From an uncultured Burkholderiales bacterium (GTDB taxonomy: Bacteria; Pseudomonadota; Gammaproteobacteria; Burkholderiales; Burkholderiaceae_C), in assembly GCA_903926695.1 (NCBI GenBank), contig CAIYKK010000434.1, forward strand, positions 1 through 7,931: a stretch of 7,931 bases of DNA. The letters are read 5' to 3'. Of this stretch, positions 1 to 5,103 are shown piece by piece. Below the pieces are notes generated by a model. That model saw nothing but the letters and a program-made list of their open reading frames with translations, had not been told where the DNA came from and ran no database searches. Made by a program: the position numbers and the translations under genes. Each line of letters starts with the position of its first letter. Positions within the stretch are counted from its first letter, which is position 1.

Positions 1-895
1 GCCCGATGCACGGATGGATGATTTGATGATTTCGTTTGCCACGCCCGGCGGTGGCGTCGGCCCGCACTTTGACAGCTACGACGTGTTTTTGCTGCAAGCC
101 AGCGGACGGCGGCGCTGGCGCATCGGGCGCCAGAAAGACTTTTCGCTGCAGCCGGACGTGCCGCTCAAAATCCTGCAAAACTTTGAGCCGGAAGAAGAGT
201 TTGTGCTTGAAGCGGGCGACATGCTGTACCTGCCGCCGCGCTACGCCCACGACGGCATCGCCGAAGTCGGCACCGGGCCGGACGGCAAACCAGCTGATTG
301 CATGACGTATTCGATTGGTTTTCGCTGCCCGGTGCAGAGCGATCTGGCCGCTGAAATGCTGCACCGCCTGGCCGAGTTCAGCGAGGCAGAAACCGCGCCG
401 GATGAGGACGGCAAGCAGCCCACCGGCCTGCCGCGCATGTACCGCGACCCGACGCAGCCAGCCACCGCCACGCCAGCGGCGCTGCCCGAGTGCTTGGTGA
501 GTTTTGCCCGTCAGGCCGTGCTCGAAGCGCTCAAAGACCCGCTGGTGCTCGCTTGCGCCTTGGGCGAGCACATGACCGAGCCCAAACCCACGGTCTGGTT
601 CGACGAGCCGGATCAGCCTTGGGACGCCGAAGCGGCCAAGGCGGGCCAGAACACACTGGCGCTGGATGCGCGTACCCGCATGATGTATGACGGCGACCAT
701 GTGTTCATGAACGGCGAAAGCTACCGGGCCAAAGGCGCCGACGCCCGCCTGATGTACAGACTGGCCGATCAGCGTCACTTGGCCGCCAGCGACCTGCGTA
801 AGGCTAGCAAATCAGCCATTGCTCTACTGGGTGAGTGGCATGAAGCAGGCTGGCTGGCGCAAATACCGCTGGAGTCGGCAGCGCCAGCGTCCTGA
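1..895 (+). CDS. roxA: JmjC/cupin ribosomal oxygenase, RoxA (YcfD)-like, 5' truncated
   Basis: Fe(II)/2-oxoglutarate-dependent oxygenase. The E. coli family member RoxA/YcfD hydroxylates an arginine of ribosomal protein L16. The reading frame is open from base 2, before the first Met at 14, and the residues encoded there (PDAR) continue the family consensus, so the true start and roughly 100 N-terminal residues lie outside the window. Counting from the Met at 14, the HxD iron ligands are H18 and D20 in a PGGGVGPHFDSYDVF context. The GRRRW stretch (31-35) holds the probable 2-oxoglutarate-binding arginine. The distal iron-ligand histidine is H79 in LPPRYAHDG. All three iron ligands are present, so the enzyme should be active. 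The C-terminal half (about residues 150-293) matches the position of the dimerisation and winged-helix region of the family and ends at TGA 893-895. The assignment to this family is firm; the substrate (L16) is inferred by homology. No strong terminator follows. Confidence 0.85.
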   Translation, partial: PDARMDDLMISFATPGGGVGPHFDSYDVFLLQASGRRRWRIGRQKDFSLQPDVPLKILQNFEPEEEFVLEAGDMLYLPPRYAHDGIAEVGTGPDGKPADCMTYSIGFRCPVQSDLAAEMLHRLAEFSEAETAPDEDGKQPTGLPRMYRDPTQPATATPAALPECLVSFARQAVLEALKDPLVLACALGEHMTEPKPTVWFDEPDQPWDAEAAKAGQNTLALDARTRMMYDGDHVFMNGESYRAKGADARLMYRLADQRHLAASDLRKASKSAIALLGEWHEAGWLAQIPLESAAPAS

Positions 896-984
896 TTGAT
901 CGGTTCAGGGCGACACTTTGGGCCTGTAGTGTGGTTTTCTGGTTGCACAAGCCCGGTTGGGCCGACGTTTTGGCCTCTTGGGGG

Positions 985-1014
985 TTTTTATTGTTGAGCT
1001 ATCCGGCATATAAT
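985..1014 (+). promoter_or_regulatory. Probable sigma-70 promoter for the small lipoprotein gene
   Basis: A perfect -10 hexamer TATAAT lies at 1009-1014. The best-spaced -35 candidate is TTTTTA at 985-990 (18-bp spacer), which matches TTGACA at only three positions, so the -35 call is weak. Initiation would be expected near 1020-1022, giving a leader of about 127 nt before the ATG at 1148. The -10 match is seen directly; the start site is inferred. Confidence 0.55.
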
Positions 1015-1023
1015 TGAAATCTA

Positions 1024-1053
1024 GATAGAAAAGAGCCTGATTTCTTTTCTATC
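1024..1053 (+). promoter_or_regulatory. Perfect 11-bp inverted repeat at the predicted mRNA 5' end
   Basis: GATAGAAAAGA (1024-1034) and TCTTTTCTATC (1043-1053) are exact reverse complements around an 8-nt loop (1035-1042). If transcription starts about 6-8 bases after the TATAAT box, this hairpin sits within the first few nucleotides of the transcript. That is where 5' stem-loops such as that of E. coli ompA protect an mRNA from decay. It could instead be an operator read as DNA. There is no T-run after it, so it is not an intrinsic terminator. Confidence 0.6.
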
Positions 1054-1088
1054 AGTCAAGCATGACTTGAATTTTGGTTCGGGTTTTA

Positions 1089-1106
1089 TTTTGACAGTTT
1101 TGACAG
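1089..1106 (+). repeat. Tandem direct repeat, two copies of TTTTGACAG
   Basis: Two exact head-to-tail 9-bp units lie at 1089-1097 and 1098-1106, followed by a further TTTT. Each copy contains the consensus -35 hexamer TTGACA (1091-1096 and 1100-1105). The second copy overlaps a 16-bp near-palindrome centred on TTTTCGAAAA (1104-1119, one G/T mismatch). The block lies in the leader of the lipoprotein gene, about 40-60 bases before its ATG. Function unknown. Confidence 0.6.
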
Positions 1107-1147
1107 TTTTCGAAAATTGTTTTCTTAATTCATCAAGGATATTAAAA

Positions 1148-1369
1148 ATGAACAAATCTCTCGTTTTGGCCGCTATTGTTGCCGCTGCTGCTCTGTCCGC
1201 CTGCGGTAAGACCGAAGCTCCTGCACCAGCACCAACTCCAGCCGTTGTCGCTGCACCTGCTGCTTCCGCTCCAGTTGAAGCCGCTTCCGCTGCAGCTTCT
1301 GCTGTGGACGCAGCCAAGGATGCCGCTTCTGCAGCCGCACCAGCTTCCGCCGCATCTGCAGCCAAGTAA
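1148..1369 (+). CDS. Small Ala/Pro-rich lipoprotein (73 aa)
   Basis: I recognise this as a lipoprotein but not as a named family. The start is ATG 1148, with AAGGA at 1135-1139 spaced 8 nt away. A TTG at 1067 would extend the frame by 27 codons, but that extension would bury the signal peptide and has no ribosome binding site. The signal peptide is MNKSLVLAAIVAAAALSAC with lipobox LSAC (residues 16-19). Cys19 is the predicted lipidated residue, and there is no Asp at +2, which favours outer-membrane sorting. A Pro/Ala linker (about 24-43) follows, then a charge-poor Ala/Ser stretch (45-73) with E44, D54, K57, D58 and a C-terminal Lys73. None of the 34 alanine codons is GCG (15 GCT, 10 GCC, 9 GCA), and all seven prolines use CCA or CCT, unlike the GCG/GCC-rich neighbours. 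This suggests high expression. It is monocistronic, between its own promoter and a strong terminator. Possible roles include an abundant envelope spacer or Lpp-like lipoprotein; this is unproven. Confidence 0.85.
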   Translation: MNKSLVLAAIVAAAALSACGKTEAPAPAPTPAVVAAPAASAPVEAASAAASAVDAAKDAASAAAPASAASAAK

Positions 1370-1384
1370 TTCCTTGCTGTCTTG

Positions 1385-1414
1385 AAAAAGGCCACCTTCG
1401 GGTGGCCTTTTTTT
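1385..1414. terminator. Bidirectional intrinsic terminator between the lipoprotein gene and bamC
   Basis: A 7-bp stem GGCCACC (1390-1396) pairs with GGTGGCC (1401-1407) around a TTCG loop, followed by seven Ts (1408-1414). On the opposite strand, the five As at 1385-1389 read as a shorter T-run. It lies 15-20 bases after the lipoprotein stop codon and about 40 bases after the bamC stop codon, so it can serve both convergent genes. The C(UUCG)G loop and longer U-run make it strongest in the lipoprotein direction. Confidence 0.92.
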
Positions 1415-1454
1415 ATGCCCGCAGGACAGGGCCGTGCGGCGCCTGCCCCAGTTT

Positions 1455-2600
1455 TTACTTCAAATCGTCGGCAATCACCTGAACAATGCGCTGGGCATTG
1501 GCCGATGATTCAGCTGTACCCAAGGCGTTAAGGACAGAAACCGTGGTGCTTTCGCCTTCGCTCTTGACACTGATGCGGTATTTCAGCGGCGCTGCAACAG
1601 GCGCTGCACCGCTAAAAATTCGGCTGAAAAGGCCTGGCTCGGTCTTGTTGGCGCCCGGATCGACATAGCGCACAAAATATGTGCCTTGGCTACGGTCGCG
1701 GTCTTCGACGGTAAAGCCGGTGCGGTCCAGTGCCAGACCGACGCGGCGCCAGGCGCGCTCAAAGCCTTCATCCATCTGTACGACTGGCAGGCTGTTGACC
1801 ACCGCGACGCGGGATGTTTGCTGCGGCGTGGCCGTCGCCATCAGGGCTTTCGACTGCTCCTGCGTCACGCCCAGCTTGACCATCAGGCGGCGCAGAAATT
1901 CCGCTTCCAGTTCAGGATCGACCGCACGCGGCTGCCAGACGGTGCCGTCGCCCGCCGTGCTGCCGCCCTTGACGTTGGTGACGATTTCCTGCATGCCGCG
2001 ATGGCTGATGAAAATGTCGGTGCCGCCATCGGGGCGGCGCTCCAGCCGGGTGCGGAACTTGTCGCGCTCACCAGTGGAATACAGGCTTTCAAGCACCTTG
2101 CCCAGCGTGTTGCGGATGAAGTCCTGCGGCAGCTTGGCGCGGTTTTCGGCGAAATCAGTTTCCATGATGCCGAGGTTTTCCTGGTCCTGCGCCAGCAAAA
2201 AGCCGCTTTCCAGCCAGAAATCTCGTACCGGTGTCCACAGCTTGTCGGCGGGACGGGCAACCACCAGCCAGCGCTGGCTACCAGCGCGCTCAATGCGCAC
2301 GTCGCCCACGGCGGTGGCCGCTGTCGGCACGCTCTGGGTGGGCTGGCTGACCTGGTAGCTGTTGGCCGAAACGGCGGTGCCCGGCACAACGTAGCGCGTG
2401 TCGCGGCTGAGCTGCGTCAAGTCCGGTGGAATGTCGAGCGAAGGGGCTTTGGCGCTGCCGCTGGATTTGTAGTCGATGCGCTCGCCGTCCATGACCTCCT
2501 TGAGGTTCGAGCAGCCCGCCAGCAGGCTCACGCTCACCAGAGCCGCCAGGGCCGGGACTTTGATCAAGGCAGGACGCGAAAGCAATGTCGGTGTCTTCAC
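1455..2600 (-). CDS. bamC: Outer-membrane assembly lipoprotein BamC (NlpB/DapX family)
   Basis: BamC is an accessory lipoprotein of the BAM complex, which folds beta-barrel proteins into the outer membrane; it binds BamD. At 381 residues it is somewhat longer than the E. coli protein. The start is GTG at 2598-2600, chosen because AAGGA (2609-2613 on the + strand as TCCTT) lies 8 nt upstream and it gives a proper signal peptide. The hydrophobic segment is about residues 14-28, with lipobox LLAGC and Cys30 as the lipidated residue. The following stretch, including IDYKS (42-46) and LDIPPDLTQL (55-64), resembles the conserved unstructured N-terminus that contacts BamD. Two helix-grip-type domains appear to follow, about 100-210 (WLVVARPADKLW at the start) and 265-381. 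The gene lies 19 bp after dapA on the same strand and is probably co-transcribed with it. The stop converges on the shared terminator. Confidence 0.94.
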   Translation of the reverse strand: MKTPTLLSRPALIKVPALAALVSVSLLAGCSNLKEVMDGERIDYKSSGSAKAPSLDIPPDLTQLSRDTRYVVPGTAVSANSYQVSQPTQSVPTAATAVGDVRIERAGSQRWLVVARPADKLWTPVRDFWLESGFLLAQDQENLGIMETDFAENRAKLPQDFIRNTLGKVLESLYSTGERDKFRTRLERRPDGGTDIFISHRGMQEIVTNVKGGSTAGDGTVWQPRAVDPELEAEFLRRLMVKLGVTQEQSKALMATATPQQTSRVAVVNSLPVVQMDEGFERAWRRVGLALDRTGFTVEDRDRSQGTYFVRYVDPGANKTEPGLFSRIFSGAAPVAAPLKYRISVKSEGESTTVSVLNALGTAESSANAQRIVQVIADDLK

Positions 2601-2619
2601 TGGGAAATTCCTTAAATAA

Positions 2620-3504
2620 TCAGATCAGGCCGCAGCTGCGCAGGGCGGCTTCAACGGCTGCTTCGTTGCCCGGCTCCAGCGGCGTCATGGGCAGCCGCAG
2701 GGTCGGGCCGCACAGGCCCATGCGGGCCATCGCCCATTTGACGGGAATTGGATTGGCTTCGACGAACAAATTGCGGTGCAACGGCATGAGCAGGAATTGC
2801 AACTCCATCGCACGCTTGACGTTGCCCGCCAAGGCGGCCATGCACAGCTCGTTCATGAGCCGGGGCGCGACGTTCGCCGTCACGCTGATGTTGCCCTGGC
2901 CGCCGCACAGGATGAGCGCCACGGCGGTCGGATCATCGCCCGAATAGACGGCGAAGTCTTCGGGCACTTCTTTGATCAGCCACTGGGCGCGTTCGATGTT
3001 GCCGGTGGCTTCCTTGATGCCGACGATGCCGGGAATCTGCGCCAGACGCAGCACGGTGGCGTGTTGCATATCGGCCACCGAGCGGCCCGGCACGTTGTAG
3101 AGCACGGTGGGCAGGTCCCCGACGGCTTCGGCAATCGCCTTGAAGTGCAGGTACTGGCCCTGCTGCGTGGGCTTGTTGTAATAAGGCACGACTTGCAACT
3201 GGCAGTCAGCGCCGACTTGTTTGGCAAACTTGGCCAGCTCAATGGCTTCGGCGGTCGAATTAGCGCCGCAACCGGCCATGATGGGCACGCGCTTGCCGGC
3301 TTGTTCGACGGCGACGCGGATGATTTCGCAGTGTTCTTCGACGTTGACGGTGGGCGACTCGCCGGTGGTGCCGACGACGCCGATGCAGTCGGTGCCCTCC
3401 GCGATGTGCCAGTCAACGAGTTTGCGCAGGGTGGGATAGTCCACGCTGCCGTCTTCATGCATGGGCGTTGCCAGTGCAACAATGCTGCCGGTAATGGGTT
3501 TCAT
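2620..3504 (-). CDS. dapA: 4-hydroxy-tetrahydrodipicolinate synthase DapA
   Basis: Cytoplasmic enzyme condensing pyruvate with aspartate-semialdehyde, the first committed step toward meso-diaminopimelate and lysine. It has 294 residues, the usual length for this TIM-barrel aldolase. The Schiff-base lysine is K164 in GIKEATGN. The catalytic triad matches T46/T47 (GTTGES), Y108/Y109 (VPYYNKP) and Y136 (LYNVPGR), with R141 as the substrate-carboxylate arginine. Residues corresponding to the E. coli lysine feedback site are partly kept (S50, H58, N82, E86, Y108), but the H53 equivalent is V55. The start ATG 3502-3504 gives the full family N-terminus, yet no strong ribosome binding site precedes it (only AACCAAGAC). 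It heads a dapA-bamC pair, an arrangement also known in E. coli. A -10-like element and a hairpin lie in its leader. The functional call is firm. Confidence 0.98.
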   Translation of the reverse strand: MKPITGSIVALATPMHEDGSVDYPTLRKLVDWHIAEGTDCIGVVGTTGESPTVNVEEHCEIIRVAVEQAGKRVPIMAGCGANSTAEAIELAKFAKQVGADCQLQVVPYYNKPTQQGQYLHFKAIAEAVGDLPTVLYNVPGRSVADMQHATVLRLAQIPGIVGIKEATGNIERAQWLIKEVPEDFAVYSGDDPTAVALILCGGQGNISVTANVAPRLMNELCMAALAGNVKRAMELQFLLMPLHRNLFVEANPIPVKWAMARMGLCGPTLRLPMTPLEPGNEAAVEAALRSCGLI

Positions 3505-3531
3505 GTCTTGGTTTTTTCGCGGTTGGTAGGG

Positions 3532-3559
3532 CGGTCTGGGCCGAAAAATCCGCAGACCG
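3532..3559 (-). promoter_or_regulatory. Inverted repeat in the dapA leader
   Basis: CGGTCTG (3532-3538) is the exact reverse complement of CAGACCG (3553-3559). Two further G-C pairs (GG 3539-3540 with CC 3550-3551) can form if G3552 is bulged. On the dapA strand the loop contains a short run of Ts, but no T-run follows the stem. It lies 28 bases upstream of the dapA ATG, inside the predicted leader. It could be an RNA leader element or a protein operator; there is no direct evidence for either. Confidence 0.4.
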
Positions 3560-3579
3560 GCCTGAAGGGGTGGTTGTGC

Positions 3580-3585
3580 ATTCTA
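3580..3585 (-). promoter_or_regulatory. Probable -10 element of the dapA promoter
   Basis: Read on the minus strand the bases are TAGAAT, one mismatch from TATAAT. Initiation near 3573 would give a dapA leader of about 70 nt. The region 16-18 bp further upstream (3602-3609) has no good -35 hexamer, so the promoter would need an activator or be weak. Its placement between the 39-codon gene and dapA supports an independent dapA transcript, because no canonical terminator is visible between them. Confidence 0.4.
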
Positions 3586-3640
3586 CTCAGAGCCTAGGCC
3601 GTCGATACCGGGGCGAACCCAGAGCCGCCGGGCTGGGCAC

Positions 3641-3760
3641 CTAAAAGCAGCCCCAGACCTGATTGGCCAGCGTCAGCATAAATTCAGGCCGGGTGTAGAG
3701 CGCAAACACCGCCAGCGACGCGGCCACCGCGACCAGCCACAGCGCGATTTTCGCGGCCAT
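3641..3760 (-). CDS. Small single-pass membrane peptide (39 aa), function unknown
   Basis: An open frame of 39 codons runs from ATG 3758-3760 to TAG 3641-3643. It begins with MAAK, has one hydrophobic segment (about residues 5-22, IALWLVAVAASLAVFALY) and ends in a polar/aromatic tail with TRPEF (23-27) and ANQVWGCF (32-39). The ATG lies one base after the TGA of the upstream transporter gene, so its translation could be coupled to that gene; a weak AAGG about 10 bases upstream falls inside the transporter's last codons. The frame can be extended upstream to a Met at 3847, but that portion is Arg/Cys-rich, overlaps the transporter gene and looks like out-of-frame reading. A protein-like membrane segment and tight operon spacing support it as real. 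I recall similar short proteins in Burkholderiales, but that is recollection only. No function assigned. Confidence 0.6.
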   Translation of the reverse strand: MAAKIALWLVAVAASLAVFALYTRPEFMLTLANQVWGCF

Positions 3761-3761
3761 T

Positions 3762-5003
3762 TCAAGCGCCTTGCGGCAACTGGCCCGGCGCGCTGCGGGC
3801 AATGGGCGTTTCGCGCACCGGCAGATTGGCCAGCGCCGCCAGCACACCCAGCGCTATTGCCAAATACCAAACCGTGTCATAGCTGCCGCTGCGGTCATAC
3901 AAATAACCGCCCAGCCACACGCCCAGAAACGAGCCGATCTGGTGCGAAAAGAACACAAATCCGCCCAGCATCGACAAATGCTGGATGCCGAAAATCTGCG
4001 CCACCAGCGCGTTGGTCGGCGGCACCGTCGAGAGCCATAAAAAGCCCATCAGGCTGGCAAAGACATACACGCTGGCCGGGCTCAGCGGCACGGCCAGAAA
4101 CACCGCAATCACCACCGCCCGCGACAGGTAAATAGCGGCGAGGATTTTTCGCTTGGCCATGCGCTGGCCCAGCGCGCCCGCCGCGTAGGTGCCAAACACG
4201 TTAAACAGGCCAATCAGCGCCAGCGCATAACTCGCCACCTGCGGCGACAGCCCTTTGTCTTTTAAATAGCTGGGCATGTGAACGGCAATAAACACCACCT
4301 GAAAGCCGCAGACCAGATAACCCGCCATCAACAGCTGAAAGCTCGGGTATTTCAGCGCTTCACGCAGCGCCTGGCCAATCGTCTGTTCACGCCGGGCGGC
4401 GTGATGGGCGGCCAGACCGCTTTCGCGCAAGCCCAGCGCCAGCGGCATGATGAGCAGCACCGCGCCGCCCAGCACCAGCAACGCGCTTTGCCAGCCAAAG
4501 TTGCCAATCAAAAAGCCCTCGACCGGCACCATCAGAAACTGCCCGAACGAACCCGCCGCCGCCGCCACGCCCATCGCCCAGGAGCGTTTGTCGGCGGAAA
4601 TGTTGCGCCCGATCACGCCGTAAATCACCGCGTAGGTCGTGCCCGCCTGCGCCGCGCCTATCAACACGCCCGTGGTCAGCGTGAATATCAGCCCGGTTGG
4701 CGACAGCGCCATGCCGACCAGCCCCAGCGCGTACAGCACCGCGCCGCCCGCAATCACCCGCAGCGCGCCAAAACGATCCGCCGCCATGCCCGCAAAAATG
4801 CCGCACACGCCCCACGACAAGTTTTGCACCGCCAGCGCAAACGCAAAGGTTTCACGCGTCCAGCCCTTGGCCTGCGTGATGGGTTGCAGCCACAGGCCAA
4901 AGCCGTGGCGTATGCCCATCGAGAGCGTGACAATGGCCGCGCCGCAGATCAGCACCTGCAGCATGGAGAGGGTTTTGGGGGTCGAAGCAGCGCTTGAAGT
5001 CAT
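3762..5003 (-). CDS. Major facilitator superfamily (MFS) transporter, substrate unknown
   Basis: Inner-membrane secondary transporter of 413 residues, the usual size for 12 transmembrane helices. The first helix starts at about residue 15, and the motif SMGIRHGFGLWLQPI (28-42) resembles monocarboxylate/OFA-like MFS proteins. The signature loop between helices 2 and 3 is GMAADRFGALR (72-82), matching the G-x-x-x-D-R-x-G-x-R pattern. A weaker counterpart appears near GYLYDRSG (366-373). The central cytoplasmic loop (about 192-220, LRESG to LKYP) separates two six-helix halves. The start ATG 5001-5003 has no visible ribosome binding site (the bases before it are C-rich); an internal Met14 just before helix 1 is a possible alternative. 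It is divergent from parE and followed one base later by the 39-codon gene. The substrate cannot be read from the sequence; an organic acid is only a guess. Confidence 0.9.
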   Translation of the reverse strand: MTSSAASTPKTLSMLQVLICGAAIVTLSMGIRHGFGLWLQPITQAKGWTRETFAFALAVQNLSWGVCGIFAGMAADRFGALRVIAGGAVLYALGLVGMALSPTGLIFTLTTGVLIGAAQAGTTYAVIYGVIGRNISADKRSWAMGVAAAAGSFGQFLMVPVEGFLIGNFGWQSALLVLGGAVLLIMPLALGLRESGLAAHHAARREQTIGQALREALKYPSFQLLMAGYLVCGFQVVFIAVHMPSYLKDKGLSPQVASYALALIGLFNVFGTYAAGALGQRMAKRKILAAIYLSRAVVIAVFLAVPLSPASVYVFASLMGFLWLSTVPPTNALVAQIFGIQHLSMLGGFVFFSHQIGSFLGVWLGGYLYDRSGSYDTVWYLAIALGVLAALANLPVRETPIARSAPGQLPQGA

Positions 5004-5075
5004 GGGGCGACTGTAACGAAAACCGCCCGCAGCTGAGGTGTTTCAGAGCTAAACCATTGATTTTGCAGGCCGCAC

Positions 5076-5081
5076 TACAAT
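5076..5081 (+). promoter_or_regulatory. Probable -10 element of the parE promoter
   Basis: TACAAT, one mismatch from the -10 consensus, lies 22 bases before the parE ATG. TTGATT at 5057-5062 is the nearest -35-like hexamer, but its 13-bp spacing is too short; the properly spaced bases (5052-5059) match poorly. A start near 5088 would leave a leader of only about 16 nt with no Shine-Dalgarno sequence. No convincing promoter for the divergent MFS gene can be seen in the same 100 bp. Confidence 0.42.
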
Positions 5082-5103
5082 TTCGGCACACACTTGAACT
5101 GCC

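Larger units (their letters stand above)
896..1147. other. Intergenic region and long leader upstream of the small lipoprotein gene
   Basis: These 252 bases carry no convincing gene. The first 80 or so bases are GC-rich and contain only a 4-bp stem (GCCC 951-954 with GGGC 959-962) and no T-run, so there is no clear terminator for the oxygenase gene. From about 985 the base composition turns AT-rich, and the promoter, inverted repeat, tandem repeat and ribosome binding site listed separately follow. A smaller possible hairpin, TCAAG 1056-1060 with CTTGA 1066-1070, lies between the 5' hairpin and the tandem repeat. Confidence 0.7.

Noticed and set aside
1091..1129. Second promoter using TTGACA at 1100-1105 with CTTAAT at 1124-1129
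   Set aside because: Its start site would fall at about 1136, inside the AAGGA ribosome binding site. The upstream TATAAT is the better candidate, so I did not annotate this as a promoter.
1067..1147. TTG-initiated 27-codon N-terminal extension of the lipoprotein
   Set aside because: It lacks a ribosome binding site and would place the signal peptide and lipobox in the middle of the protein; the ATG at 1148 has AAGGA at proper spacing.
1021..1395. 124-codon minus-strand Ala-rich frame opposite the small lipoprotein gene
   Set aside because: Its alanine richness comes from the GCT/GCA repeats read in reverse; its start codon lies in the terminator hairpin, and there is no ribosome binding site.
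1686..2615. 309-codon plus-strand open frame opposite bamC (and a 225-codon frame at 1681-2358)
   Set aside because: Both lie antisense to a well-supported bamC gene, have low-complexity His/Arg/Ala-rich translations with no recognisable motif, and have no ribosome binding site. Long antisense frames are expected opposite GC-rich genes.
2776..3597. 273-codon plus-strand open frame opposite dapA
   Set aside because: It is a mirror of dapA codon bias, with a Gly/Asp/His-rich translation and no family resemblance. dapA on the other strand has all catalytic motifs.
3618..3637. Possible terminator hairpin after the 39-codon gene (CCCAG with CTGGG, or AGCC with GGCT)
   Set aside because: Neither fold is followed by a T-run on the minus strand, and the two folds compete, so it does not meet the criteria for an intrinsic terminator.
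3505..3640. Lysine riboswitch upstream of dapA
   Set aside because: The predicted leader is only about 70 nt and contains a single small hairpin; the lysine riboswitch is a much larger five-helix element.
3761..3847. Upstream extension of the 39-residue peptide to a Met at 3847 (68 aa)
   Set aside because: The extra residues are Arg/Cys-rich and overlap the transporter's coding sequence in another frame. The shorter form has a clean membrane segment and a one-base junction with the upstream stop.
4278..4997. 239-codon plus-strand open frame opposite the MFS gene
   Set aside because: The translation is rich in Arg, His and Gln with no hydrophobic core or motif, and it is fully antisense to a clear transporter gene.
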